Notes: generated by a model not told the origin, from the letters alone. A stretch of DNA of 34,074 nucleotides from Anaerolineae bacterium (GCA_023511655.1 JAIMBB010000021.1:1-34074); one strand, 5' to 3'. Numbered from the stretch's first letter, positions 1 through 8,422 are shown. Numbers and translations are program-made.

Positions 1-910
1 GTTCGATCTCATCGCCGGGCCGGCCGTCGCGCGACTGGCTGTCGCGGGACTGGCTGTTGGCGCGCGTCGGCGCGCGGGCCGAAAGATCCCCGCCTGCCAT
101 GCGGGCAGCGGCAGCGGCCAAAGCCAGCAGCGGCGAAGAGAGGCTGCGGCTCACCCACAGGCCGGCCAGCGCGGCCACGAGCGTGGCGCCCATTGCGGCC
201 AGCAAGAAGGCGCGTTGCGATGCGGCCAGCGCCTCGTCGTTGAAGGTCGAGGCGCTGCTGAGTTCGACGTAGCCGACCGTTGAGCCGCCCAGCTCGATCG
301 GCATGCGCACGCGGGTGGCGCTGGCCGGCAACGGCTCTTCACGGATCGGGGCCGGGCCGGGCGGTTGGCGCAGCTCGGAGAAGATCAGGCGGTTGCCATA
401 CGGGCTGCGCATGCGCTCAACGACCAGCACGCTCATGCCCGGAAAGGCGTCGCTCATGCCCAGCTCCTCCAACAAGCGCGCCTCGAAGTCGGGCCAGGCC
501 GCGTTGTTGCGGGCGACCAGTTCTGCGACGATCCACGGTTGTCGGATCAGCGCGTCGAGGCCGGAGCCCCGGCGCGGCGGCGTGATCCACATCAGGCGAT
601 CCGCTGCGCCGCGTGGGCCGGAGTCCACAATCAGCTTGCCGTCGGCGTCGAGGACGCGCACCTGCATGTTGCCGAGGAAGGCAGCCATGTCGGCCAGTTG
701 TTGCAGGCTGTGCAGGTCCGACACCGGTTGAATGGAACGGGCGGCCTGTCGCGCGATGGCTTGGGCGTTCATCGTCAGCAGTTCGGTTTCGCGTTCCACC
801 AGACTGGTGCGGATCAGCGATAGCGCCAGCGCGCCGACCATGCTCACCGTCACCACGGTGAGCAGCACGTAGCTCAGCACCAATCGCCAACGGATCGAAA
901 GGGATCGCAT
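1..910 (-). CDS. Sensor histidine kinase, N-terminal part (cut by window edge)
   Basis: Only the first 303 codons are in the window; the frame stays open to base 1. The start MRSLSIRWRL has a basic stretch followed by a membrane helix (about residues 8-30), an extracytoplasmic sensor region of about 200 residues, a second helix (about 232-252, AFLLAAMGATLVAALAGLWV) and a HAMP domain beginning VSRSLSSPLLALA and reaching GDLSAR. The kinase core (H-box, ATPase) must lie beyond the edge, so the kinase call rests on the two-helix plus HAMP layout and on the response regulator gene upstream. It is third in order after the regulator and a PDZ protein, 98 nt after the latter, with a hairpin in the gap. 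The HAMP linker carries a duplicated SQSRD (residues about 286-295). A HAMP chemoreceptor is possible but less likely next to an OmpR-type regulator. Confidence 0.8.
   Translation of the reverse strand, partial: MRSLSIRWRLVLSYVLLTVVTVSMVGALALSLIRTSLVERETELLTMNAQAIARQAARSIQPVSDLHSLQQLADMAAFLGNMQVRVLDADGKLIVDSGPRGAADRLMWITPPRRGSGLDALIRQPWIVAELVARNNAAWPDFEARLLEELGMSDAFPGMSVLVVERMRSPYGNRLIFSELRQPPGPAPIREEPLPASATRVRMPIELGGSTVGYVELSSASTFNDEALAASQRAFLLAAMGATLVAALAGLWVSRSLSSPLLALAAAAARMAGGDLSARAPTRANSQSRDSQSRDGRPGDEIE
26..55. repeat. Tandem 15-bp duplication inside the HAMP coding region
   Basis: Two adjacent 15-bp units (26-40 and 41-55) differ at one base. They encode SQSRD twice, in frame, between the GDLSAR and DEI motifs of the HAMP domain, lengthening that connector by about ten residues relative to typical HAMP domains. 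Confidence 0.7.
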
Positions 911-943
911 CTGACCTCACCTTTGCGCGAAACCCGAAGAGCC

Positions 944-976
944 CCACGGGCCGCCGATCGCGCCGGCAGCCCGTGG
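944..976 (-). terminator. Hairpin between the PDZ gene and the kinase gene
   Basis: CCACGGGC (944-951) and GCCCGTGG (969-976) form a perfect 8-bp stem around a 17-nt loop that can fold further. There is no U-tract, so it may be a partial terminator or a processing or stability element that sets kinase expression below that of the PDZ protein. The function is inferred. Confidence 0.4.
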
Positions 977-1008
977 AGCGATCCCAGGCCGAGCGAGGCG
1001 TTCGAACG

Positions 1009-2304
1009 CTAGGCTGCTCGCCTGTTCATTTCCGGAACTTCGGGATTCGGCGGGAATGGGAATGGCAGATCGCCGAAGCCGAACGGCAGGCGAAAGCCAG
1101 GGATGATCTCGAATCCCTCGCCGTCGCTTTCCTCGCTTCCCGGCAGGATGCGCTCGAAGCGGATGAACTGGCCGAGCGATACGCCCATGTAAGCCGCGCC
1201 CGGCTTGTCTGGGTTTTCGCCCAGCGTCACGGTGATCTCGATCGGCTTTTCTTCGCCGGCGCGTTGCACGCTGAGCGTGATCTTTTCGCCGGGCTTGCTG
1301 TTCTGCACCAGCTTGACGAGATCGCCCGGCTCGCGAATCTCTTTGTCGTTGGCCGCGAGGATCATGTCGCCCTTCTGCAGGCCGGCTTTCTCGGCCGGGC
1401 TGCCGGAGGCCACATCTCCAACGGTCACCGCGGCCCAGCGCCGGGGTAACTCGAACGGGGCGCCCTGGCCGGGCGGGTTGGGCAACGGCAGCGGCAGGTT
1501 GTGCGGGAGGCCGTCCGGCAGCCGAATCGCGCCCACGGCCGGCGCGTATCGAACGCCGAGGAAAGCTGTTCCCTTCCGATCGGGGTTCTCGCCCAGGCGC
1601 ACCTTCACCTGGCGCTCGGTGCCGCCGCGTTTGATCTTCAGCGTGACCTCGTCGCCCGGCTTGAATCGGGCGATGACGTCGGCCAGCGTGTTTCGCAGGT
1701 CAAGCTGGATGTCATTCACGGCGATGATCAGGTCGTCCTTTTGCAGGCCGGCTTTCTCGGCCGGGCTACCCGTGATCACCTCGGTGATGCGCACCTGCGG
1801 GGCGAAGCGCTGCCATTGCTCTTGCAGCCACCTGCGCATCTCCTCGGCCTGCTGGGGATCGGGTCGAGGTGCCGGACCATTGCCCTGGCCTGGCTGTGCT
1901 TGTGGCGTTGCCGTCTCCGGGAAGGGCGTCACGCCTAGGTAGGCGCGGCCGTCGGCCTGGCCGAGGATGACCTTGAGGGTGCGTTCGCCCTCACCGCGGG
2001 CAATGCGGATTTGCACCTCGTCGCCCGGTTTGAACTTCGCCAGCGCATCGCGCAGGGCTTGTGCGTCGTTGACCTCGGCGTCGTTCACTTCGAGGATGAT
2101 GTCGCCGCGGCGAAGGCCGGCTTTGGCTGCCGGACTGCCGCGTTGGACGGCAACGATCAACACGCCCTTATCTTCGTCCGCAGCCTGGGCCGCCGGCGCC
2201 GACGGCGCAATGGCCGCTGCCGGGTTCCCCGTCACCGCTATGCTCGTCAGCGCAACGGCCAGCGCAACGACGATGCTCAGAATTCTCAATGTGTGTCGCG
2301 TCAT
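1009..2304 (-). CDS. Exported triple-PDZ domain protein
   Basis: This 431-residue protein starts at MTRHTLRIL, where AGGAG lies 8 nt upstream; a frame extension of 11 residues upstream is not needed. It has a signal peptide or anchor (residues about 7-33) and three PDZ domains at about 45-125, 170-250 and 290-375. Each carries the GSPA-K-AGL(R/Q)-(G/D)D-I--(V/A)ND signature of the DegP/DegQ and RseP type. No protease catalytic motif is visible: no HtrA serine triad and no HEXXH. It is therefore a binding protein, probably recognising exposed C-termini or unfolded proteins in the envelope. It lies between the response regulator and the histidine kinase, so a role as an extracytoplasmic sensor or adaptor of that system is a reasonable inference. 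PDZ2 and PDZ3 share a 26-nt identical stretch, pointing to recent internal duplication. The C-terminus is Pro/Phe-rich. Confidence 0.85.
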   Translation of the reverse strand: MTRHTLRILSIVVALAVALTSIAVTGNPAAAIAPSAPAAQAADEDKGVLIVAVQRGSPAAKAGLRRGDIILEVNDAEVNDAQALRDALAKFKPGDEVQIRIARGEGERTLKVILGQADGRAYLGVTPFPETATPQAQPGQGNGPAPRPDPQQAEEMRRWLQEQWQRFAPQVRITEVITGSPAEKAGLQKDDLIIAVNDIQLDLRNTLADVIARFKPGDEVTLKIKRGGTERQVKVRLGENPDRKGTAFLGVRYAPAVGAIRLPDGLPHNLPLPLPNPPGQGAPFELPRRWAAVTVGDVASGSPAEKAGLQKGDMILAANDKEIREPGDLVKLVQNSKPGEKITLSVQRAGEEKPIEITVTLGENPDKPGAAYMGVSLGQFIRFERILPGSEESDGEGFEIIPGFRLPFGFGDLPFPFPPNPEVPEMNRRAA

Positions 2305-2456
2305 ACGCTCATCTCCTGCTGAATCGTGTCCTTCCAACGAGCGATTCTAGGGGCGCACGTTTGCGGAATGTCGGAGGATTCGGTTAAGGTTCCGCAATCA
2401 CCCGGCTTTCGACGACGAAAGGGTGGGGAGTGCGGAAGCAGGGAATGGGGGCGCAG

Positions 2457-3170
2457 TCACGGCTCGAATTTGTACCCGACGCCGCGCATCGTCACCAACC
2501 AGCGCGGTTGAGCCGGATCGTCCTCCAGCTTCTCGCGCAGGTGGCGGATGTGTACATCCACGGTGCGATCGTCGCCGATGCCGCCGCTGTAGCCCCATAC
2601 CGCCTCGATCAGCGCGCTGCGACTGAACGGCCGGCGAGGATGCATGATCAGGTAGCGCAGCAGTTTGAACTCGGTCGGGGTGAGCGGAATCACGCGGCCG
2701 TCGCGTTCGACCGTCAGGCGCGTCATGTCCACCTTGATGTTGCCGAACTGAATCTCCTGGCGTTCGGCGTCGCCGGCTGACAGTTCACCGTACGTCCGAC
2801 GCAAGGCAGCGCGAATGCGCGAGATCAATTCGCGCAGGCTGAAGGGCTTCACGATGTAGTCGTCCGCGCCCAGCTCCAGGCCGAGCACCTTGTCCACTTC
2901 CTCGTCGCGCGCGGTGACCATCAGGATCGGTTGGCGTTTGCCCTCGGCGCGCAACTGGCGGCACACGTCGAAGCCGCTCATGCCCGGCAGCCGGGCGTCC
3001 AGCAAGATCAGGTGGATGGCCTGATGACGCGCTGCTTCGAGCGCCGCCTCGCCGGTCTCTACGACGGTGACGGCAAAGCCTTCCTGCTTGAGGGCGAATT
3101 CGAGGCCGCGCGAGATGGCGCGGTCGTCCTCGACGACGAGGATATGTTGTGGATGCGTTGCGTCGGCCAT
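2457..3170 (-). CDS. OmpR/PhoB-family response regulator
   Basis: This is a 237-residue two-domain regulator. The receiver domain (about residues 8-122) has the acidic pair D15/D16, phosphoacceptor D58 in LLDARLPG, T86 and K108 in VKPF. The C-terminal winged helix (about 140-235) ends with the family signature VDVHIRHLREKL and VRGVGYKF-like TMRGVGYKFEP. The start at MADATHPQH is chosen because the receiver fold begins right after it; 53 further in-frame upstream codons would run into the intergenic repeat region and look non-coding. No Shine-Dalgarno is visible; a TATCAT box ends 9 nt before the ATG, so the mRNA may be leaderless. It heads the cluster with the PDZ protein and histidine kinase, and is divergent from the L,D-transpeptidase-like gene. 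Confidence 0.93.
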   Translation of the reverse strand: MADATHPQHILVVEDDRAISRGLEFALKQEGFAVTVVETGEAALEAARHQAIHLILLDARLPGMSGFDVCRQLRAEGKRQPILMVTARDEEVDKVLGLELGADDYIVKPFSLRELISRIRAALRRTYGELSAGDAERQEIQFGNIKVDMTRLTVERDGRVIPLTPTEFKLLRYLIMHPRRPFSRSALIEAVWGYSGGIGDDRTVDVHIRHLREKLEDDPAQPRWLVTMRGVGYKFEP

Positions 3171-3179
3171 GGTGGCATG

Positions 3180-3185
3180 ATGATA
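3180..3185 (-). promoter_or_regulatory. Likely -10 box of the response regulator gene
   Basis: TATCAT on the minus strand ends 9 nt before the start codon, with no ribosome-binding site between. This matches the TANNNT pattern of leaderless or near-leaderless promoters; no clear -35 box was found. Confidence 0.4.
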
Positions 3186-3246
3186 GGCCCGCTGAATGAG
3201 AAGAGGGCTAGAAAAGCCGTGGTGGAGCGAGCCGTCGTCTCGCTGG

Positions 3247-3274
3247 TTGCGTCTTTTCGCGGGCGCGCTATAAC
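3247..3274 (+). promoter_or_regulatory. Possible promoter of the L,D-transpeptidase-like gene
   Basis: TTGCGT (3247-3252) and TATAAC (3269-3274) are separated by 16 nt. Transcription would begin near 3281, immediately before the 13-bp repeats, placing them in the initially transcribed region. The -35 match is only 3 of 6. Confidence 0.4.
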
Positions 3275-3288
3275 CACTTCCATTAAAG

Positions 3289-3334
3289 ATTCGCTCGAAG
3301 CATTCGCTCGAAGCATTCGCTCGAAGCATTCGCC
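3289..3334. repeat. 13-bp tandem repeat abutting a start codon
   Basis: Three exact copies of ATTCGCTCGAAGC (3289-3301, 3302-3314, 3315-3327) plus a 6-base partial copy run directly to the ATG at 3335. Each unit contains the dyad TTCG-CT-CGAA, and neighbouring units form CGAA-GCA-TTCG. The array occupies the place where a Shine-Dalgarno would be. It could be an operator for the adjacent OmpR-type regulator, since that family binds tandem direct repeats, or a translation-control element. Confidence 0.9.
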
Positions 3335-3772
3335 ATGCATCCCGTCAAACTACTCGCCCGCCTCGTCGCCGTCTTGCTCGTTGCGTTGCCGACTTTTGCT
3401 GCCTTGCCATCGCCGGCCGCCGCCGCCGGCCGCAAGCGCATCGTGGTCGTGCTGGGCGAACAGCGGGTCTATGCCTATGAGGGCGACACCGTGGTCTTCA
3501 CCACGCGCGCCAATGTGCGGGGCGCCAAACGCGGCACCTTTCGCATCCAGAACAAGATTGCGATGGCGAAGTCCTCTGCGCTGGGATGGAAGCTGCCGTA
3601 CTGGATGGGGATTTACTACGTCGGCCGCATCCAGAACGGCTTTCATGGTTATTCCATCCGCGCGAACGGCGGCCTGGCCGCCAATTCGCTGGGCTGCATT
3701 GTGATGCCTACATCGGCCGCGGCCTGGCTGTATCGCTGGGCAAGCGTGGGCACTCCGGTGACGATCCGCTGA
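3335..3772 (+). CDS. Small exported L,D-transpeptidase (YkuD-type) protein
   Basis: This is a 145-residue protein with a signal peptide (residues 1-31: basic start, hydrophobic LLARLVAVLLVAL, then an Ala-rich cleavage region after AAAAG). The mature part resembles a minimal YkuD fold, beginning with RKRIVVVLGEQRVYAYEGD, and carries the family's catalytic pattern: H104 in GFHGYSI and C121 in NSLGCIVM (family form H-G...S-GC-R). The usual Arg after the Cys loop is replaced (IVMP). L,D-transpeptidases form 3-3 peptidoglycan cross-links or attach proteins to the wall; the activity here is inferred. It is divergent from the response regulator, which suggests it is a target of the two-component system. 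There is no Shine-Dalgarno before the ATG because the 13-bp repeat occupies that place. Confidence 0.82.
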   Translation: MHPVKLLARLVAVLLVALPTFAALPSPAAAAGRKRIVVVLGEQRVYAYEGDTVVFTTRANVRGAKRGTFRIQNKIAMAKSSALGWKLPYWMGIYYVGRIQNGFHGYSIRANGGLAANSLGCIVMPTSAAAWLYRWASVGTPVTIR

Positions 3773-3780
3773 CGCGCGGT

Positions 3781-6700
3781 TCACCTGAGCCGGGGCGCGG
3801 CGCGGCTCGGCCGTGCGTCGAACGCCGGCAACTGCGGCGGATTGGCCTCCAGCAACCGCCGGATCTCGGCGATAGCGCGCTCGAGTTGTGCATCGCGGCC
3901 GCTCGCCCAATCCTGCGGCGTGTTGTCCACCACGATGTCCGGCTCGGCGCCGTAGTTCTCCAGCCGCCAGTCCACGTCGTGGAACCACAGGGCGAATTCT
4001 GGCTGGGTGGTGGTCGTGCCATCGGTGAGCGTATGTTGCGGCGAGACGCCGATGACGCCGCCCCACGTGCGCATGCCGATCAGTGGGCCGAGCTTCAGCG
4101 TCTTGAAGCCGTGCGCGAAAATGTCGCCATCACTGCCGGCGTATTCGTTGGCCAGCGCGACTAGCGGGCCGATGACCGACTCCTCCGGATAGGGAATCGG
4201 CACCTGCGCCCAGCGCGCGACGTCGTAGCCGATGCGTTTGCGGGCCAGCTTCTCCAGGATCAGTTGCGAGACATGGCCGCCGCTGTTGTAGCGCACGTCC
4301 ACAATCAGCCCGTCGCGCTCCAGCTCGGCCAGGAAGCCGCGGTGGAATTCGGCGAAGCCGCGCGGCATCATGTCGGGGATGTGCACATAGCCGGCCCGGC
4401 CGCATGTCGCTTCGTGCACCCGCCTGCGGTTGCCCTCCACCCAGTCGCGATACCAGGCCCGGCGGTCGTCGTGCAATGTCTTGACGATGACTACTCTCGG
4501 CGTGGATTTGGCCGAGGCTTCCTGCCGGTTCTCCGCTCCGCGCCCATTGCCTTCGGCTTCCGGGCCCTGACCTATGCCCGCCGCGTCCTCGCTGCTCACC
4601 GTCAGCGCGATGTCAACGCCGGCCTGGTTGACCAGCAGCATGTGCGGCGAGCATTCGCGGGTGAGTTTCACACCGTTGATGGCCAGCAGACGATCGCCCG
4701 GGCGCACGTTCACACCGGGCGCGTTCAGCGGCGAATCATCCCGCGGTGACCAGGTGTCGCCGCGAGCGACGCGGGTGACGCGCCAGGCGCCCTCAGATTC
4801 GTCCCATTCGAACTCGGCGCCCAGGCGGCCCAGGGCGACGTAGCGCAGGTTGGCGCGGTAGTCGCCGCCATACTCGTAGCAATGCGATGTGCCGAGTTCG
4901 CCCTGCATCTCCCACATCAGGTCGCTGAACTCTGCGCGGCTGCTTACCCGCTCGACCAGCGGGAGGTAGGTTTCGTAGACGGCTTCCCAGTCCACCTGCG
5001 ACATGTCGGGCGTCCAGAATTGATCGCGCTGCAGCCGCCACGCCTCGCGGAACATCTGTCGCCATTCGGCAGCCGGATTCACGCTCACGTTGACGCGGCC
5101 CAGGTCAATCCATCCCGATTTGCGCGGAGGGCCGTCGTTGCTGAGAGGCGCTCCCGCCTTCACCACGCGCAGTCGGATGCCCGTCCAGTAGACCAGCCAG
5201 TTGCCGTTCGCCGAAAGCGCGAAGTCCCGCACGTTGTCGGCCACCTCTTCCTCTCGGCGTGCTTCCAGGTCATATACCTTGAGCTTGGAGGCGGGCTCGC
5301 GTGCGTCACCAAAGGCGCCGTTCAACGCCGATTCGGGGGCATAGACGGTATAGAAGACTCGCTTGCCGTCTCGCGCACAGGCGATCTGGCGGTAAAGCCC
5401 TTCGCGCACCGGGAAGGCCAGCACGCGTTTCTCGATGCCGTCCAGGTCTATGATTACCTTCGGTCTTTCCTTCTTCGCCGCGCCTTTCTTGCCATCGCTC
5501 CGCGACTTTCCTCCGTCTCCCCCGTCTTCTTTGTCTCCCTCCTCTTTCCCGTCCTCCTCCTCTTCATCGGTCTCCTGCGGCGGCAGCGGCATGAAGGGCG
5601 AAGGGGTGTCTTTCTGCAGGGTGATCAGGCAGGGGACCATGCCGCGCGGGAAGCTCAGCTCGAATTGCAAGTTGTCGTAGACCGGCGTGAAGATGCGCGA
5701 GGAGAGAAAGAACAGATACTTGTCGGTCGGGTCGAAGGCCGGCTGCACATCGGCAAGCACCGGATCGGTGATCTGCCTGACCTCGCCCGTCGTCCCGTGC
5801 CAGAGCTTGATCGCCGTGCGGCGCAGCGAAATCGAGCACGCGTAGGCCAGCCATTCGCCGTCGGGCGACCAGTCGAAGCCCTGGATCGGCTTGCTCAAGC
5901 CGCGATCTACGATGCGCAGCGTTTCGCTCTCGTGATCGTAGACGATCAGCTCGTAGCGGTGGTTGGTGAAGGCGATCTGGCCCTTGCGCGGGTTGATCTT
6001 CACTGCGGTGATGCGACCGGTATCCATGATCGGCGCGCGTTCGCCCGGCGCGTCGTCCTGGCGACAGAAGCTTTGCCAGGCTTCTTCACCGCCTTCGTCG
6101 GTGATGGCGAGCACGGTTTCGTCATTGGTCCAGACCGGCAGGCGGTATCGCACGCCATCGGTGGCCCCATGTTGCATCACTGCGCCTTCGTAGTTGTGGA
6201 AGGTGTAGAGCTTGCCGCGCGTGGTGATGGCCAGCTTGTCGCCCTTGGGGCTGAGGGCGTAACCGTCCAGGCTGAAGCCGGCGTAAGAGAACTTGCGCTG
6301 CCGCTGGGTCTGCGGCGAATGCCATTCGATCGGGATGATCTGCGCGCGCCCTTGCGCCGGGTCGAACACGTACAGGTCGGCGCCGGCGTGGTAGACAATG
6401 CGCCGGCCATCGGTGGTGGCGTTGCGCACGTAGAAGTCGCGATGCGTGGTGTGGCGGCGCAACTGTTTGCCGTTGGGGGTGCAAGAATACAGGTTGCCCA
6501 CGCCTTCGTGGTCGCTGATGAAGTAGATGCGGTTGTCGTCCAACCACATCGGCGAGGCCAGGTTGCTGTCCAGCTCGATGAGCGGCTTCCAGTCGCCGTT
6601 GCCCCGCAGGTCTATCCACAGGCGTCCGGCCATGCCGCCGCGGTAACGCTTCCAGCGTGCCGGATCGCCGGTGTTGCGCCCGATCACCGCACCGCCCTGC

Positions 6701-7122
6701 GGTCCATAGGCGATCGTCCGGGCCGGGCCGCATGGAATGCGTCGCGGTTGGGCCGGATCGTCAAGGGCGACGGTATAGAGGAAGGTGATATTGCTGAACG
6801 GTTGGTTGACGGCGCTGGCGAAGATCACCCGGCCGTCGCGCGTCCAGCCGACCACGTCGCAGTCTCCTCCACAGTAAGTCAGGCGTCGCGGCGCGCCGCC
6901 CAGGGCCGGCATGACGTAGACTTCCTTGCCGCCTTCATCCTGTCCTGTGAAGGCCAGCCACCGGCCATCGGGCGAAAAGCGCGGCGAGGATTCTTCGTCG
7001 GGCGCGGCTGTCAGCCGGCGTGGAATACCCCCCTGTACTGCGACGACCCACAGATCGTCTTCACACACGAAAGCGACAACGTCGTTGTGGATAGTGGGAA
7101 AGCGATAGTAGCCAGGCGCCAT
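3781..7122 (-). CDS. Tricorn protease homolog (peptidase S41 family)
   Basis: This 1113-residue protein matches the usual tricorn length. The start MAPGYYRFPTIHND is where the first beta-propeller begins; more upstream codons would read into the preceding gene. The N-terminal half consists of beta-propeller blades with TolB/WD-like motifs such as SPDGRWLAF and SPDGEWLAY. An acidic/basic low-complexity linker (about residues 517-554) follows, then the second propeller, a helical and PDZ region (about 840-900, RPGDRLLAINGV) and the S41 protease core. Catalytic residues known from Thermoplasma tricorn are all visible: S746-H747 in GTSHCY, nucleophile S997-D998 in AGSDGD, and E1055 in ENYGAEPD. 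Tricorn cleaves peptides released by other proteases. It starts 31 nt after the stop of the glycosyltransferase gene, so the two probably form an operon. No signal peptide is present, so it is cytoplasmic. Confidence 0.93.
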   Translation of the reverse strand: MAPGYYRFPTIHNDVVAFVCEDDLWVVAVQGGIPRRLTAAPDEESSPRFSPDGRWLAFTGQDEGGKEVYVMPALGGAPRRLTYCGGDCDVVGWTRDGRVIFASAVNQPFSNITFLYTVALDDPAQPRRIPCGPARTIAYGPQGGAVIGRNTGDPARWKRYRGGMAGRLWIDLRGNGDWKPLIELDSNLASPMWLDDNRIYFISDHEGVGNLYSCTPNGKQLRRHTTHRDFYVRNATTDGRRIVYHAGADLYVFDPAQGRAQIIPIEWHSPQTQRQRKFSYAGFSLDGYALSPKGDKLAITTRGKLYTFHNYEGAVMQHGATDGVRYRLPVWTNDETVLAITDEGGEEAWQSFCRQDDAPGERAPIMDTGRITAVKINPRKGQIAFTNHRYELIVYDHESETLRIVDRGLSKPIQGFDWSPDGEWLAYACSISLRRTAIKLWHGTTGEVRQITDPVLADVQPAFDPTDKYLFFLSSRIFTPVYDNLQFELSFPRGMVPCLITLQKDTPSPFMPLPPQETDEEEEDGKEEGDKEDGGDGGKSRSDGKKGAAKKERPKVIIDLDGIEKRVLAFPVREGLYRQIACARDGKRVFYTVYAPESALNGAFGDAREPASKLKVYDLEARREEEVADNVRDFALSANGNWLVYWTGIRLRVVKAGAPLSNDGPPRKSGWIDLGRVNVSVNPAAEWRQMFREAWRLQRDQFWTPDMSQVDWEAVYETYLPLVERVSSRAEFSDLMWEMQGELGTSHCYEYGGDYRANLRYVALGRLGAEFEWDESEGAWRVTRVARGDTWSPRDDSPLNAPGVNVRPGDRLLAINGVKLTRECSPHMLLVNQAGVDIALTVSSEDAAGIGQGPEAEGNGRGAENRQEASAKSTPRVVIVKTLHDDRRAWYRDWVEGNRRRVHEATCGRAGYVHIPDMMPRGFAEFHRGFLAELERDGLIVDVRYNSGGHVSQLILEKLARKRIGYDVARWAQVPIPYPEESVIGPLVALANEYAGSDGDIFAHGFKTLKLGPLIGMRTWGGVIGVSPQHTLTDGTTTTQPEFALWFHDVDWRLENYGAEPDIVVDNTPQDWASGRDAQLERAIAEIRRLLEANPPQLPAFDARPSRAAPRLR

Positions 7123-7153
7123 GGTGGGCGCGATTGTACCGAACGAGGCCGGA

Positions 7154-8416
7154 TCACTCGTAGCGCCGCTGTTCCCCCGCCTCGGCGCGCGAAGGAACGC
7201 CGAACCGGCGCAACATCTCGCGCAGTTGCTGAGGCGACATGGTGTTTGGATCGGGCAAGCCTTCTTCGCGCCAGCGCACGCTGACCTCGGCGGCGGTGAG
7301 CGCCATCTGCGCAACATCGTAGGCGGCCCGTGGCTTGCCCAGTCGGCGGGCGCGGGCGGCAAATTCCGCCAGTTCCTGGCCTCCCGCCCGCAACCAGTGG
7401 CAGACGTGTTGCAGCACGTCCAGCGGCGACTCGGCGATCATCCCTGCACCGCCTTCCACCACATACCGCGCGTTGCCCTCTTCTTGTCCAGGCAGCACTT
7501 CGATCAGGATCATGGGCAGGCCGCAGGCCAGCGACTCGGTGGTGATCAACCCCCCGGCTTTGCAGATAATGGCGTCGGCAGCGTGCATGAATGTGGGCAT
7601 TGTGTCTACGAAGCGGTAGAGATGCGTTGGAACGTGCCACTCCGTATCTTGTAACCGGCGATACAGATCGTCATCGCCACCAGCGCTGATGACCAGTTGG
7701 ATCGGCAAGCCAGAGTGATTCAGCCCCTGCAGCATTTCGCCCAATTTGGGCACGCGCTTGCTACCGACGGCCAGGAGGGTGGTTAGCCCGGGCTGCCAGC
7801 CGAGCCTGGCGCGCACGTCATCTTTTGGCCCTTCGTCCTTGCTCAGCGCCGGGTTGACCGGGATGCCGATAAGGCGGATCTTGTCCTCACGCACGCCGTA
7901 TTTCACTGCCAGGTCATGAGCCTCCTGCGTCGGCACCACCAGCCGGTCGGCTGCGTCGTTGAACCACACCCGATGCACGCTGATCAGGTCGGTGACCACA
8001 GTGATGAGCGCAGCATTGCGGCCGTTCAGCCGGAACAAAGCGCTCAGCGGAGCCTGATACAACGGCCAGGTGATGATGATGACCTGCGGATCATAGCGGT
8101 TGAGCGTGTCGCGCATCGCCTCATACAGCATCAGAATGACCGCGCTCTCGAAGATCAGGCTGGTGAGGGGTTGATCGGTGGCGGCGTAGCCGAGCTGATA
8201 GAGTTCCGGCGCCTGTCGGACCAGGCGATCGTAGTCGGTCTGGCTCTCGCGCAACAGCCGGGGCACGCGCGGATGGTCGAGCGCGTTAACGACGTGCACC
8301 TCAACCGTCTCGCCTGCCAGCTCATGTAGCGCCTCGGCCAGGGCGTTGGCTGCACTGCGATGACCGAAGCCAGCGTCGGCGGTCAGGATCAGGATGCGTC
8401 TGCGCTCGACGGTCAT
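7154..8416 (-). CDS. Diacylglycerol glycosyltransferase, MGDG synthase/UgtP-like
   Basis: This is a 420-residue GT28-type enzyme. The N-terminal domain begins RRRILILTADAGFGHRSAANAL, the glycolipid-synthase loop that contacts the acceptor. The C-terminal domain has the nucleotide-sugar site ICKAGGLITTESLACGLP and PGQEEGNARY, as in MGDG synthases and UgtP. It would transfer hexose from UDP-sugar to diacylglycerol or a related lipid at the membrane. MurG shares the fold but lacks this N-terminal motif, so MurG is unlikely. The ATG at 8416 is chosen because the first beta-strand follows it. A GATAAT box lies 6 nt upstream without a Shine-Dalgarno, implying a leaderless mRNA. It is divergent from the 169-residue gene, with only 21 nt between start codons, and precedes tricorn in the same direction. 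Confidence 0.88.
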   Translation of the reverse strand: MTVERRRILILTADAGFGHRSAANALAEALHELAGETVEVHVVNALDHPRVPRLLRESQTDYDRLVRQAPELYQLGYAATDQPLTSLIFESAVILMLYEAMRDTLNRYDPQVIIITWPLYQAPLSALFRLNGRNAALITVVTDLISVHRVWFNDAADRLVVPTQEAHDLAVKYGVREDKIRLIGIPVNPALSKDEGPKDDVRARLGWQPGLTTLLAVGSKRVPKLGEMLQGLNHSGLPIQLVISAGGDDDLYRRLQDTEWHVPTHLYRFVDTMPTFMHAADAIICKAGGLITTESLACGLPMILIEVLPGQEEGNARYVVEGGAGMIAESPLDVLQHVCHWLRAGGQELAEFAARARRLGKPRAAYDVAQMALTAAEVSVRWREEGLPDPNTMSPQQLREMLRRFGVPSRAEAGEQRRYE

Positions 8417-8422
8417 GATTTG

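Noticed and set aside
4882-7284. 800-residue open frame on the plus strand opposite the tricorn gene
   Set aside because: It has no recognisable motif and is an antisense shadow of the tricorn gene, whose product has all catalytic residues.
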